Source: Pseudoips prasinana
Lineage: Eukaryota > Arthropoda > Insecta > Lepidoptera > Nolidae
Direction of reading: 5' to 3'
DNA: 64,000 bases
Assembly (NCBI GenBank): GCA_951640165.1
Contig: OX621251.1
Location: 28,544,893-28,608,892 of the forward strand
Part shown: positions 31,207 through 42,790 of the stretch, piece after piece
How the letters are laid out: each line of letters starts with the position of its first letter
Numbering within the stretch: position 1 is the stretch's first letter
Notes under the pieces: model-generated
The model's input: the letters and a program-made list of their open reading frames with translations, nothing else
Database searches by the model: none
What the model was told of the DNA's origin: nothing
Position numbers and translations under genes: made by a program

Positions 31207-32039
31207 GATAATAATAAAACTACTACATAATAACTACTAAATAAAATTGGATTGTGTTATATATAAATAAATGAATTTAATTAAAGTTTGTTTATTATAA
31301 TGAAATTCTTGCGCGACATGCAAGATTGTAGAATGCCTGGAGATCTGTCATACAGGTTTAGAGCCTAGTACAGACTCCAGCTCTCTCTAAAGTTCTAATT
31401 AAGCAAAAATTGTTTCTACATCGCAATGTCATTTATATATGAACTTTTACGAGAGAAATAAACCATAATTTTATTTTATTTCATTTAATGATTGATAGAT
31501 TGATTGATACCATTACGAAAGTATACTTATATTTTATTTTAGTATAGGGTCTCTAGTAGGGGGCTGCACCCTAACCAAAATTATAAAAGATTAAGCCTTA
31601 TACTTTAACGAATTTGAGATACCATTCCATACACCTTTTACCTGCCCAAGTATCCCCAATCTGTTCAGGACATGTTCTGTTGGGGAGATGCTCTGTTCAC
31701 CTTTTATAAAATAACGAAGGTCTGGCCGTGGCCTCTTGCTCTATAATAACGAAGACCCCAAAAAATGTTACATAATAATATAAAAATACTCCAAGTCATT
31801 ATTAAAATTCTTCCTCCATCTTATTCCATAAGCCACTAAGAAAGTCGTCATTCATAAATTTCCCTCGTCATCATAACATAAGTCTTAGTCTTGAATGCTG
31901 AGTGTTCTACTTGACAAATGGTTCGAGTTATATCTTATTTCGTCCCATTTACAAAACCATTAAATACGTCGCAGCTGCAGAACTGCAGACGTATAGATAA
32001 ATAGCTTACAGAATTGAAGTTACAGACAGTATTTTCGCC
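31207..32039. other. unassigned sequence
   Basis: A segment near 31540-31760 (GGTCTCTAGTAGGGGGCTGC, GGCCGTGGCCTCTTGC) looks repeat-like, but no second copy was seen. No gene. Confidence 0.35.
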
Positions 32040-32415
32040 GGGTAGTTTGGTGTGGTTGCTAAATAATAGTAATAATATAATAATATCATGGGACATTATT
32101 TACACACGGCCATCTGATCCCAAACTAAGCAGAGCTTGTACTATGGAAACCAGATAACTGATATACTTACTAAATGCTTGCCTTTCACGCCGCCGGTCAT
32201 GGGTCCGATTTTCACCCAGCACAGATATTTGTGTGCATGAACAATATGAACATGTCTGTTTGACCTGAAGCTGGATGTAATTATCTATATAAGTATGTAT
32301 GTAAAAAAAAAGTAGTATATGTAATATTTAGTTATCTGGTTTCCATAGTACAAGATCTGTTTAGTTTGGGATCTGATGGCCTTGTGTAAATAATATCCCA
32401 GGATATAATTATTAC
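32040..32415 (+). mobile_element. tRNA-derived SINE, family 1, interrupted by another copy
   Basis: The head starts GGTAGTTTGGTGTGGTTG and stops at CTAAAT (32059-32064). After the inverted insertion it resumes at CTAAAT (32170-32175) with GCTTGCCTTTCACGCC, a B-box-like GGGTCCGATTTTC, and the full body to CCCAGGATATAATTATTA. Confidence 0.85.
32065..32169 (-). mobile_element. 5'-truncated SINE inserted into a SINE
   Basis: This is the 3' third of the same SINE family in reverse orientation. On the - strand it runs from GTATATCAGTTATCTGG to a tail of ATTATTATATTATTACTATT. It is flanked by a CTAAAT direct repeat on both sides, as expected for target-primed insertion. Confidence 0.85.
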
Positions 32416-33279
32416 TATCTTCTTATTTCATGTTGAGCCATACAATATTCATTCTAGATAAGTCAAATTTGATGTTTAATTTTACTAAACAAACCAAATT
32501 TTAGGCTTTATTGTACTTATTGAAGTATAAAGGCACCGTTGCTTGGTGTGCATTAGGCAATGCATTCTTCACAAATCTAACAAATTACTGAAGTGCCATA
32601 TTATTATAGACTTCGGTAGCCACTCACCATCAAACTAGCCGTATGTTTGTGGCCATCTTTGTGAAATGTGTTTGTTATTCCGGTCACTATTCCAGAGCTT
32701 TTCCTCTGCCGGACTATTTATTATGTGTTGCAGAGAAGGTTAGTGTGACACTATTTTATGTCCACACATTTTAATTTAAAGAGCAAAAGATATAAGAGGA
32801 ACTAAATTATCTGTGAAATTGTTCGTATTTTTATGCTTAAAAGAAAATAGGTTACAATGGTTGATGTTGGAGAATGTATGTTAACAAAATGTTTAGTAAC
32901 AATCGCCAACATCAATCTATGAATAAACTCAATGTAGTTTTGTAAAAATATGTTGATACACTTAATTAGTACATTACAAAAAATAAGAATAATTAAAAGA
33001 TTTTAATTTAAATACTGTGTTAAGGTGATGAAATTACATATTAAATATCTAGACGCACGTCAGTTTACATGCAAGAAAATATGAAAGTGTTCATTTCCTT
33101 ATTCAACGATTTTCGAATTGATTTTAATTCAGTTAAGATTGAGCACCTTATAAAACTCTCATCTTTGACTGGACGTGTGGTATTTAAAAGACTAACAGTG
33201 CCAGTGGACTTCGTTATAAATATTTTGGGACAAACGGGCAGGGCCCGTTTGTCCAGCGCAATACTTCGGGTTAAAAGTT
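32416..33279. other. unassigned sequence with a 12-bp hairpin
   Basis: GGACAAACGGGC and its complement sit at 33228-33239 and 33243-33254. A 72-codon open frame at 33069-33287 includes FKRLTVPVDFVINILG but matches nothing I know. Confidence 0.4.
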
Positions 33280-33445
33280 CGGGATAAATAAAAATTATGA
33301 TAATGAATCATAGCCTAGGACACTCCACAATAACGTAGCTTTTTATTGGTGAAATTATTTTGAAAATCGGTTCAGTAGATCCAGAGATTACCCCTTACAA
33401 CGTCACAAACTCACAAACGTTACCTCTTTATAATATTAGTATAGA
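33280..33445 (-). mobile_element. Helitron-like 5' part
   Basis: The segment ends CCTCTTTATAATATTAGTAT followed by AGA before a T, which is the inverted TCTATACTAATATTATAAAG Helitron start. The body (AAAATCGGTTCAGTAG) is the usual lepidopteran Helitron-derived text. The CTAG end was not found. Confidence 0.6.
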
Positions 33446-36192
33446 TTAGTGATTACCGATTAATGTTGACTGTAAATAGGACATACGTTTCTGGAGCACA
33501 ACAAATACCTCATGATTTCAGTTTATTCCTAACTTCACCAATTACGATTGATGAAGTTAGAACTAAACTGAAATTTCAAAGCTATTGGTAAAACACAATA
33601 GGTAATTGTTCGAATATTTCTCCGCTTCAGCAGATCACTTAAACAACTTAGCTCATAATTATTAGTTCAGTTACCTTTCTAGTACTCAGTGTTTGGGGAA
33701 TTTCCTTTATGAGGGTATGGAAATTTAGACAGATCTTCAATGTTGATGGATATAAGTTTTGTTTAGGTGCCCTAAGGGTGAAACTTTTCCGTTTTATCTT
33801 TGTATACTTAGCAGGTTATTAAGGAACTTTACCTTAAAGTTAAAAGTTTTCTATTGATTACTTTTAGTTTAGATTTTAAGAATTTCATAAATTAGAATAT
33901 GTCTTTTGATGAAATATATGATTTTTGGCAGAAACGGACCTGCCATACTTTACTAATTTCCTTTATAATAGTTTAACCTATTTTATCACGAATTCGGTAC
34001 GTTTAATAACGTATAAATCCGCCATTTATTTATTCAATTAACTTTTAGTCTTGTCAGTAAAGTTTACTCCAATCATTCTAAACTTTAGCATATATAGCAA
34101 ATATAGCGACTATTGCACAAAAAATGCCTCAAGACAGGCCTCATATGTACCTCCACATCAATAACCACCCTGAGTCGAGGTTCGAACCCTGATAGGAGCT
34201 GCCCTCTGCCGCGGGTTTCGTAGTCTAGATGACTTGAGCCGTTATCCGGTGAAGCAGTGAAAGACGAGCCCAGCCTAACTATAAACCAATTTGTTTGGAC
34301 AATTTTTTAGGATAAATTAAATATATTTAAGGCCAAAATAATATAATACCTAGTAACGCACGTAATATGCTTACGATTTAACTTAAAAAACAAACATAAT
34401 TATTTACATTATCTATAACTACCAAACAAGGCGCAAACACACAGGACAGGTAAAAATAAAGGTTTGAATAATTAGAATTCGGCGTTTGCATGTTTAAAGT
34501 TGACAATAGTCAATAAAAGTTGGCAAAGATACGTTTCAAAGTTGACAATAATATTAATACTGAAAATTCTGTATTTGAAGTAATACGCAAATTAAATAAT
34601 GTTACAGCAGCGAATCAATATTCATGTTTCACTATTTTGGCGAATCATTTAAATACAAGAAGAATAATTAGAATTTCTAAAATACCAAAAAGGTAACATA
34701 ATATTTCACATAGAGCACAGACATATTTATTAAAGTTAATAGGGTTTGTCGCTAAGCATCGTAAATTTGCAACAGAGTTCTTAGGGTACACAGTTGAAAA
34801 TCTATTTTGAACAACTAAATATATAACTTGATAATATGTTACGCGACACTTATTACAGATAAAATAGTAAAATGTTAGGTTCTACCATACATTAGCACGT
34901 CGCCAGTTGAAGGGATGTATACAACATAATATAGTTTTAAATACAAACATACCGTACTCTATGTTATTCTATATCTGAAGAAAAATAAGGTTACAATATT
35001 TTAATGACAGCAGACAAATATTTTTCATTGCCTTTATTTTCATACTTTTATATTTTAATTTGTAATTTTGAATTCAATTTTTATCTTTTGTTTATATACT
35101 CTTCCCATGACGTGTTTTCTTCTAAGTAAAAATGCACAAGATCATTTTACCTTAACAATTATTGATTAAGTTATGCATGAGTAATCTTCTTGTGGTCAAA
35201 TAATTTAAGAATTAATAATGCGCAAAATAAACACATCTAACTTAATCCAAATACCCAAAAGTACGTCATGATATTTCATGTAAAACACAAACAAAATTAT
35301 TAACATAAACTAAGTTTGTCACTAAACCTGCAAACGGTGAGTTGTAGTTGAAACTCTGTTTTAGCTTTGATAAATAGTGAAACCTATGTAATTCGATTTG
35401 GGAAGTTAAAACTGGTTCTCAGACAGAATTTCATGTCGCTTTGGGGTTATGAATTATGAATCTATTAGAACCTTTGAGGTGAGTTGTTGGTTGTTCTCCT
35501 GGGAGGAATAGGAGTGCTTTAGGAGTCTTAATTATGATGTACCTACATTGGATAGTATCATAAAATGTAAAAGGAAGTTGTTAAAATAGCCATAGAGTTC
35601 AAATTGTAACTATGTTTGTTTATTTTTATACTAGTACAGTCGTCAACGAAATTTCTATCTTAAATAAAATTTTCATTGTTGTATTTTTATTAAGAATAAG
35701 AGAATTGTTATGTATTTCTAAATGTAAAATTAACTTATTATTATTGTATTTATTTTATTCTTTTGCACAAGACTGTATGCCAAAACGCTGACTTTATGCC
35801 AAATGTTTTGTAATCTAACTAGTCCTTTGCGGAGATATATAATATAGTACTTGCACTATACCATAATATATTGTACATAAGTTATGTGAGAAGTTGTACT
35901 TAACTCTATATATGTAATCATTAAAAGATATTATAATAAAAATATTATTAAATAAAATTATTGATGCTTTTGATAATGATTCTGCCTTATTTTTTTTAAA
36001 TGTGATCACGTGTTTTGTTCTTGAAACAGAAACGACTCTTAGCCATTTTCATTTTAGGAGGTAGCGCATTCTATAGAAGTTAATATAATTGCGATCTATA
36101 ATATGTATATTAACGCCAACGCTCTTAGCTATCAGCTACTTATTTCAAAGCACCTGTGTGTAGAATCATCTTGATCACTGAAGTAGTAAGTA
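33446..36192. other. long unassigned AT-rich region
   Basis: This is the longest stretch with few recognisable repeats. A SINE-like block at 34120-34270 is listed separately. No exon with both splice sites and a recognisable peptide was seen. It may be unique intergenic DNA or an intron. Confidence 0.4.
34120..34270 (-). repeat. tRNA-headed SINE-like block
   Basis: GAGTCGAGGTTCGAACCCTG carries an inverted B-box (GGTTCGAACC). CATATGTACCTCCACATC precedes it. No second copy is seen, so the family is unknown. Confidence 0.4.
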
Positions 36193-36631
36193 CTAGTGGC
36201 CCGTCCCTGCTTCGCTTGGGTATTAATTTAATGGTGCAAACATTTTACTAACGTATTATATGTAAATAAGGTTTATAATTATGTAACTACAATAGTTAGA
36301 CAAATGGTATTGCAATAAATGTTTTTAATAGATATTCACACGCTCTTTAAATATCTATGTTGTACTACATTTTTTTGTACTATCATCACTTGTTTTCGCA
36401 GCGCATGCGGTGTAAAGATATTTAAGTAAAAAAATACACCTTGGGTTACATTACTGTAGTTTTTGTTTGGATCCCTAATATAATTTCATTTACAATATAG
36501 CCAATGTTAAACAGTTATGATGTAGCATTCTATATGTGAAAGATTTTTTAAAATCAGTTCAGAAGTTTTTGAGTTTATTCGTTACAAACATGCGTAATAC
36601 ATATTTTCTCTCTTTTTAATATTGGTATACA
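36193..36631 (-). mobile_element. Helitron-like non-autonomous element, 439 bp
   Basis: Left edge CTAGTGGCCCGTCCCTGCTT (inverted 3' end) after TA; right edge TTTTTAATATTGGTATACA (inverted TC start) before a T. The body has GATTTTTTAAAATCAGTTCAG. The same left end motif occurs in the copy at 60846-61090. Confidence 0.75.
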
Positions 36632-37171
36632 TTAAAACTGCCTCATATCTAATAAAAACCTCTTACTCAGAATTCCATACAAACGAATCTGTCACTTTTA
36701 ATAATATTCACTTGAAATTCTTTCAATACTTTCATCAACTCATTGCATATTCGAAGTCAGATAAAAAGTATAAGACTAAAAAACTCTATCAAAGACAGAT
36801 GACGATGGAAATTCATTTTGCTTGAATTTTGGCTTCATTAAACCCTTTTTATCCTTCAGTAAAATATCTTATGAACAAGGACTTCGAAGCTTAATTCATT
36901 AAACTTCATAATGTAAGTTACCGTCGTACAGATTACCTCACAGGGGCGGTCTCGTTAGGGATATGAAGGGCATACCACGAAATATATAGGACACTGAAGG
37001 ACTCTTATTAGAAGATATATAGGGGTCCCGCAAAGTATACGATACCCTACTTGATCTACGACCCTTGGGCACATCTTTTACAGATTGCATTTTTAGGGTC
37101 TTCAATGAAGTTTATGATTGAAGATTTAGTGAGTTGCCAGGTGCGCGGGTGAAAAATGTTGATTCAGTTAA
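36632..37171. other. unassigned sequence
   Basis: An open frame at 36622-36825 is AT-driven and unrecognised. Nothing else. Confidence 0.35.
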
Positions 37172-37496
37172 TCTATACATATTTTATAATAAAATCGTAG
37201 GAAAGTCAAAACTGTACATTGAATATTTTTTTTAAAGGATACTTGGGGCGTGATCTACATAAGATATCAAAGCCAAAAATATAGTTTTTAGAATTTTTGT
37301 CTGTGTATCTGTTTGTCTGTATGTATGTCCGGGATAAACTCAAACAGTACTGCATGGATTTACTTAAATTTTTTTGATGAATGAATGAATATTACTAAGA
37401 GGTCGGGTCAACATATAGGCTATTATCACGCTATCACCTACGGAGCTGTGATAATTTATAAAATTTAACGCGAGTAAAACCGCGGGGCACAGCTAG
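37172..37496 (+). mobile_element. Helitron-like non-autonomous element, 325 bp
   Basis: It starts TCTATACATATTTTATAATA after an A and ends CGCGAGTAAAACCGCGGGGC followed by ACAGCTAG before a T. It includes GTAGGAAAGTCAAAACTG and GGTCGGGTCAACATATAGGC. The 42139-42451 element is its sister. Confidence 0.85.
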
Positions 37497-37534
37497 TATG
37501 TTATATTATGGTGGGTAAAATAATAATTATATTT

Positions 37535-37880
37535 TCCTAGCCGAATTTCGGCCACGGCGACTAGTCTCAATGGAGACTAGGCATCTGCGCAGGACATATT
37601 ATAGTGCGCAAGTGTGCGCTCAAACACAGGGGCACTTTCTATACCATCACTCTCATTATCGTCTAGTGACATGACTGGAAAGAGGTAAGGTATAGGACGG
37701 CTTTCCGTGCCTTCTGAGGCACGGGGGTATAATACCGCCAAGTCTCAGACTTCCGGCAGATACTGAGAAATTTTTTCTTACAGAAAAATTCCACAACCAC
37801 TTTTGGGCCGACCCGGGATTTTAACCCAGGAACTCATTATCTGCTACGCGAACACGCTACCGCTAGTCCAACGAGGTACT
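37535..37880 (+). repeat. dispersed repeat H, full copy
   Basis: It runs from TCCTAGCCGAATTTCGGCC through TAGTGCGCAAGTGTGCGCTC, CACAGGGGCACTTTCTATAC and GGAAAGAGGTAAGG to a tRNA-like end GACCCGGGATTTTAACCCAG...CGCTACCGCTAGTCCAACGA. Copies lie at 51570-51825 (-), 53960-54312, 54492-54580 (-) and 62997-63155. The inverted tRNA-like 3' end suggests a SINE read on the - strand. Confidence 0.75.
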
Positions 37881-38324
37881 CTATATGGCACCACTTACTT
37901 ATTTCGAACTTAATTTGAACTTGATTGTTTGTAGTGTTTACTCTTGTCTCGGTTTCCGCACGGTGAATCCATGGAATGCTAAGAATTAGGTTTTATAACA
38001 ATTTTCTTACCACTATATTAACAACACTACAGCAACTGACCTGAAAATAACAAAAAAAAAACATTAATCAATCATAAAAGCTATAATTTCGAAACGATAA
38101 GGATATTACTACTTATATAAAATCGACTTATAGTTATTATATAAACGTAAGTGACTTCATCGTTAGTTTAGAGGTATCGTGTTCTATGGGGCACCAAATA
38201 TTATTAGGATTTTACTGACAAGACACATAGACCGGAGTCTGGAACTTCCCCATATGACGTGGACAACCTTCAAGAAACGAGCCTATTCCAAGGAATAGGT
38301 TCGCTTCTTGAATACTAATGGACA

Positions 38325-38682
38325 TCTCGACAATGGGAAATCATAAATTTAATCGTCCGGCGGGTCTCGAAGCTGCACCATCTACCAATCCGGGCTAGGC
38401 GCTCTGCGTTAAGCTACGAACGATACACGCTGGCAGATCAAATTTAGGGTTCCCTTGCTAACACCCTACCGGAGGATGTAGGAATTATCTATCGGTTTTG
38501 TTTTCTAGAAACATGGCCGACTGATATGTCGGCAAGTTTCTGGTTAGCAAGGAAACCCTACATTTGATCTGCCAGCGTGTATCGTTCGTAGCTTAACGCA
38601 GAGCGCTTACCCCGTATTGGTAGATGGTGCAGCTTCGAGACCCGCCGGACGATTAAATTTATGATTTCGCATTTTTGAGATT
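38325..38682. mobile_element. inverted-repeat element with about 138-bp arms, family S
   Basis: Arms at about 38325-38462 and 38543-38682 share GATTAAATTTATGATTTC, GGGTCTCGAAGCTGCACC, CGCTCTGCGTTAAGCTACGA and TGATCTGCCAGCGTGTATCG. The 80-base centre has ATCTATCGGTTTTGTTTTCT. One arm plus the centre recurs at 48785-49038. No coding. Confidence 0.88.
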
Positions 38683-39682
38683 AGATAAACGCTTTGCATT
38701 GCGAATAATGCTATAAAATTAACATTTACTAATTGACACTTTCAACTGTTGAGGGTGTGAGAGATTGGCGGCGGTGATTATTTACTATCAGGTGACACGC
38801 TAGCTTGTTTGTTTTGTTTCATTTCTATATAAATAAAAATAAAAAAAAGCTACGTCATAATTATTTGGAGAACATGTAAAGCTGTCAGCGCTGCGCTTAT
38901 TCTCTTCTACCCTGTTAAGTAAGAAAAAAGAGTTCGCCCCTGTGTTAGCGCACGTACTAGTATATTCTTCGTGATTGCCTTGTCTCCGTAGAGTCTAGCT
39001 ATAGCCATAATTCAGCCAGAAGCACTATAAAAGGTGTAACTTAAAGAGTGGATGCGGTTAAAAACTCGGTGAAAATACACTAAAAATATTAATTTCGCAT
39101 ACAAGATTATTATATAGGACACCAAAAAGAATCCTGAATTAGTTCTATTTTGGTACATCATCCACAGAATATATAAATTACACGTTAGAGAAAAAGAAAA
39201 ACTTACACAATCACAAAATAAACTCCTCAAAAAAGCAACAATAAAATATTTTTTCATACGGAACGATAAATGTTCTTTCCTACTTTCTGAATGCCTCCCT
39301 AGGGCTCAGCTTGAACATACAATATAAAATATAAGTGAAACACACTCGTCATATCCCCAAGCCTTGTTATGCTCAAATCTTGACGAAGTCACACTTCCCT
39401 GTAGGATAATAGAATTTTTGAGCCGTATTGTGTTTTGTGATATGTTACTTCTCAAATGGTATTTTATAGTGTGGAGTGTTCATTTGAAAGGATATTCAGA
39501 GATTCAAATTATGAATTTCATTGAGAATAATATGGTATAAAAATAAAATATAATATTTGGAAGATATAATAGAAAAGTATTGGCATTTCAGCCGTGTAGG
39601 TTTCGGTAAGATGGGTTTAAAGGTGTCTTGAGTGCGTTAAGAAATATCGAATGGATTGTATAAATTCGAGTCTAGGAACCAT
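38683..39682. other. unassigned sequence
   Basis: It begins with GATAAACGCTTTGCATTGCG, AATAATGCTATAAAATT, a segment also found at 48665-48700 and, split by a Harbinger element, at 49019-49885. Otherwise nothing is recognised; an open frame at 39012-39257 (-) is AT-driven. Confidence 0.4.
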
Positions 39683-39800
39683 GGCACGGTGGCGGAGCGG
39701 TTAACTCATATGGGGCCGGATACCTCGTGCGTCGTGGGTTCGATTCCCACCCGCACTTTTATAATTCATTAAAACATCTGAAATTTAGTTTGCAAGGTGT
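39683..39800 (+). mobile_element. tRNA-derived SINE, family K
   Basis: GGCACGGTGGCGGAGCGGTT opens a 73-base tRNA-like head with a perfect T stem around GTGGGTTCGATTCCCAC. The body ATTAAAACATCTGAAATTTA recurs in the 40507 copy. The head lacks a normal acceptor stem, so it is not a functional tRNA gene. Confidence 0.7.
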
Positions 39801-39856
39801 TATCAATATAATATAATCATGACCGTTGTTTACATAAACAGTTTGACGGATAACAC

Positions 39857-40195
39857 CTACCCATTCTTGAGTATGCCGATTCCAGCAATCTTGACCTCAC
39901 AGAAAAACAACTGGAAAAACTTGAGCGATTCCAATGTTTCTGCATTAGATTCATATTTGGTCTCCGCAAATATGATCACATTTCATTATTTCGTATAAAA
40001 CTTAAGTGGTTGACAATGCGTCTTTGTCGGAATGCCCAAATTCTTGCTTTATAATATACATTTTAATGCTTTTTCTCCTTATTATCTCAATAAACGTTTT
40101 GTTTTCCTTTGTGACACACATTCGCGATTCCCAATCATATATTTTCTTTCCGTTTGAGTGTGTACAATAAAGAGTATTCTTTCTATCTATCTGTC
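39857..40195 (+). pseudogene. Jockey-like LINE polymerase C-terminal relic
   Basis: Frame one (39857-40054) reads LPILEYADSSNLDLTEKQLE, then KLERFQCFCIRFIFGLRKYD and RIKLKWLTMRL. After a frameshift near 40055 it continues FNAFSPYYLNKRFVFLCDT. This is the conserved region after the reverse-transcriptase thumb in Jockey-like LINEs. The tail GTGTGTACAATAAAGAGTAT plus CTTTCTATCTATCT closes the element at about 40195. Confidence 0.8.
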
Positions 40196-40506
40196 ATCCT
40201 CCGTCAGAGTATACATAAGCATAGGAATCGTAAATTTGATCTACCTTTGAATGGGCAAGCTTGCGCAGTTGTCCCATGTAATATTTGTTAAGATCGGATA
40301 ATAGTCTTATAACTTATAAGAAAATTTACGATTTAAATAGGTCGCATTATAATATTCTTAAAACATTACAATATACTTAAAACTTTTGAACAAGATCAAA
40401 CCAATATTCACTAAGAGTATTAAAAAAAATTGTTTTAAAAATGGAATTTTTTGAAACATAGCGTTAAGTTAAAGAAGCATAGATTAGATTGTAAACGTTC
40501 TAGACT

Positions 40507-40665
40507 GAACACCACGGTACCGTCAAATGGTTAACGCGCATGGAGCCAGTAACTCCGTAGTTCGTGGATACAATATTCACCCGCATACATATAATAATAT
40601 AGCTGTTTTGTAATTAAAACCCATTTTAAAGATCTCTGAAACTTGGTTTCAATATTTTATCCTAA
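40507..40665 (+). mobile_element. tRNA-derived SINE, family K, degraded
   Basis: ACCACGGTACCGTCAAATGG, TTAACGCGCATGGAGCC and AGTTCGTGGATACAATATTC parallel the 39683 head with a damaged B-box. The downstream AAAGATCTCTGAAACTTGG matches that copy's body. Confidence 0.6.
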
Positions 40666-41349
40666 AATATTTTAAATTAGGTTCAAACATTTGGCCGCAG
40701 AAATATAAAAAGGTAATTTACATCGAATAAATTACTCGAATCAGAACCGAAAAGCTACTTTATTAGACATCCATATCCATTCGAAAAATCATTCGTTAAT
40801 TCTCCGAAATCCAGCTATCTATCCGTTCGGTCATGTCATAATAATCTTGAAAAATGTCCACCGAAGTGACACGACGTATAAATATCACGGCAAATCACTC
40901 GTTTCGACCAAAAACGTCAACTACCTAGGTTCGGTTGAGTAAGAAAAATAAGGACAGATAGATAAATAATACATGAATTGTGTGCTACCATTTGTCACTT
41001 AGAACCATGAGGGTATGAGCCTATGAGGAGATGAATTATGTAATGAAAATAGAAGTTAAGTATATTGGGAACTTTTATGAGACTCGAATCTAACTGTTAC
41101 TGGATATAAAATAGATATTTGCTACTGTAGGGCTTCACGTATGTTTTCAGATGCTGGCATATATGAATTTATGCCATTTTACGCAAAATGTCAGCCTGGC
41201 ACTCCATGTGACTTTCGAATTTTTTTATAATATCTTGTGTTGTTTGCCTGTCAGAATCAAGATCCGAGCAGACGAGTAATGTTGCGGCCGTTGTACATCC
41301 ACAATACTGAAGGCGTGAAATTTTCGTTATTTAGGACGTTAATAAGTAT
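40666..41349. other. unassigned sequence
   Basis: No gene or repeat is recognised. Confidence 0.35.
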
Positions 41350-41575
41350 TTTTACATACATAACTCACGCCTGTTTCCCATAGGCAAGACAACGGATTTT
41401 CATTTGTCACGATCTTTGCACACTTCTTTTGCCTCGATTACTGTCATTATATTCTTCATACATGCTCGCCGGTTTCGGGTACTTCTGACCTGCCCTTTCT
41501 TGAGAACATCTCCAATTTGGTCAGAGAATGTTCGACGTGGTCTTCCCCTTCCGGTTGTCCCATTCACAATAAGTA
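41350..41575 (-). pseudogene. LINE C-terminal fragment, family Q
   Basis: The - strand reads [38 protein letters not shown] and [10 protein letters not shown], the best preserved of the four family Q fragments. An AT hairpin of 15-bp arms follows at 41602-41631. Confidence 0.68.
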
Positions 41576-41980
41576 TTTTTATCGTAATAAAAATCTGTAA
41601 AATATATGGTTGTATATATACAACCATATATGAGTCTAATATTTTTATCATTATTTGCCCTGTACGGAATCAAACTGGCAATATGAGGGGGCCTAATTAG
41701 TAACGAACGACTAGCATAACAACGCCAAACGTGCAGACATTGTAATACGGAATAAGATTACTCGCTTATTGTACTAAAGATATCATCTATCTGTACCGAC
41801 GTGAAATTCAATACTTCACAATTAGAGCAACATTTGATTCTGATAGAAAGTGACATCTATTTGAGAAGGTGACTTTCAAACACATATCAACTTATAATAA
41901 ACTACCGGCCAATTGTAGAAGGAAACGCGTACACCATTTCAAGACTCTCCAGTGTTAAGATATTTAACTGCACTTACTTA

Positions 41981-41982
<2 letters not shown>

Positions 41983-42057
<75 letters not shown>
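41983..42057. repeat. TA dinucleotide microsatellite, about 37 units
   Basis: An unbroken TATATA run of 75 bases. Apparent open frames of alternating I and Y residues across it are artefacts. Confidence 0.97.
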
Positions 42058-42059
<2 letters not shown>

Positions 42060-42138
42060 CTATTCCATTGTGACTTCTATAAGCCTCTATCAGAAGATCA
42101 GTGCTGCATATGTGTAGCCGTATATATACATATAATAA

Positions 42139-42451
42139 TCTATACATATAATAAAATCGTAGGAAAGTCAAAACTGTACATTGAATATTTTTTTAAATGG
42201 ATACTTGGGGCGTGATCTACAATCGATATCCAAGCCAAAAATATAGTTTTTAGAATTTTTGTCTGTTTGTCTGTATGTATGTCCGGGCTAAGCTCAAAAA
42301 GTACCGCATGGATTCACTTCAAATATTGCGTGAATATTACTAAGAGGTCGGGTCAACATATAGGCTACATATTATCACGCTATCACCTACGGGAGAGGAG
42401 CTGTGATGATTTATAAAATTTAACGCGGGTAATACCGCAGGGCACAACTAG
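42139..42451 (+). mobile_element. Helitron-like non-autonomous element, 313 bp
   Basis: It starts TCTATACATATAATAAAATC after an A and ends CGCGGGTAATACCGCAGGGC followed by ACAACTAG before a T. It is highly similar throughout to 37172-37496 (GTAGGAAAGTCAAAACTG, CTTGGGGCGTGATCTACA). Confidence 0.85.
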
Positions 42452-42592
42452 TATATAATATAAATTATGGTTAGACAGGGGTCTTTTTTGACTCTCAACA
42501 AATTTTGTTTTCTGTTTTTTACATATGGTACGATTTCTTATTGCCAAAAATTGACATATATTTGATGTGTATGCGAATATTAGAATATCATC

Positions 42593-42790
42593 ATCCCATC
42601 TCCCGTGTATACCGTAGAAGTCGAAACGAGGGAATATCTACCAGAAGACGGGCAGCAGCTTCTCTCTGAGTACAAAGGTCATGTTACTGCAATCGCAAAT
42701 CCGTCTGACAAGCGTGGCGATTATGGCGTATCCATTCAACATGCTTCTCGGGGGAGGCTATTGAGTAGCAAATTAGAAATACTTTTTAAG
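42593..42790 (+). mobile_element. RTE-like LINE 3' fragment, family J
   Basis: ATCATCATCCCATCTCCCGTG leads into a frame reading REYLPEDGQQLLSEYKGH, AIANPSDKRGDYGVSIQ and SRGRLL. The same peptide pattern occurs at 44036-44255 and, inverted, 54608-54847. It is joined to a LINE-like AAGTAATCTTTATTTCGC boundary at about 42795. Confidence 0.6.

Noticed and set aside
33069..33287. 72-codon ORF as a small gene
   Set aside because: It ends across a hairpin and a Helitron boundary and resembles no known protein.
33446..36192. Hidden host gene in the long repeat-poor region
   Set aside because: No pair of splice sites with a recognisable peptide was found on either strand; transcript data would be needed.
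39690..39758. Functional tRNA gene
   Set aside because: T arm and B-box are good, but the acceptor and anticodon parts do not fold normally, and a degraded copy with the same body at 40507 shows it is a SINE head.
41952..42215. Coding frames with long I-Y repeats
   Set aside because: They are translations of the TA microsatellite.
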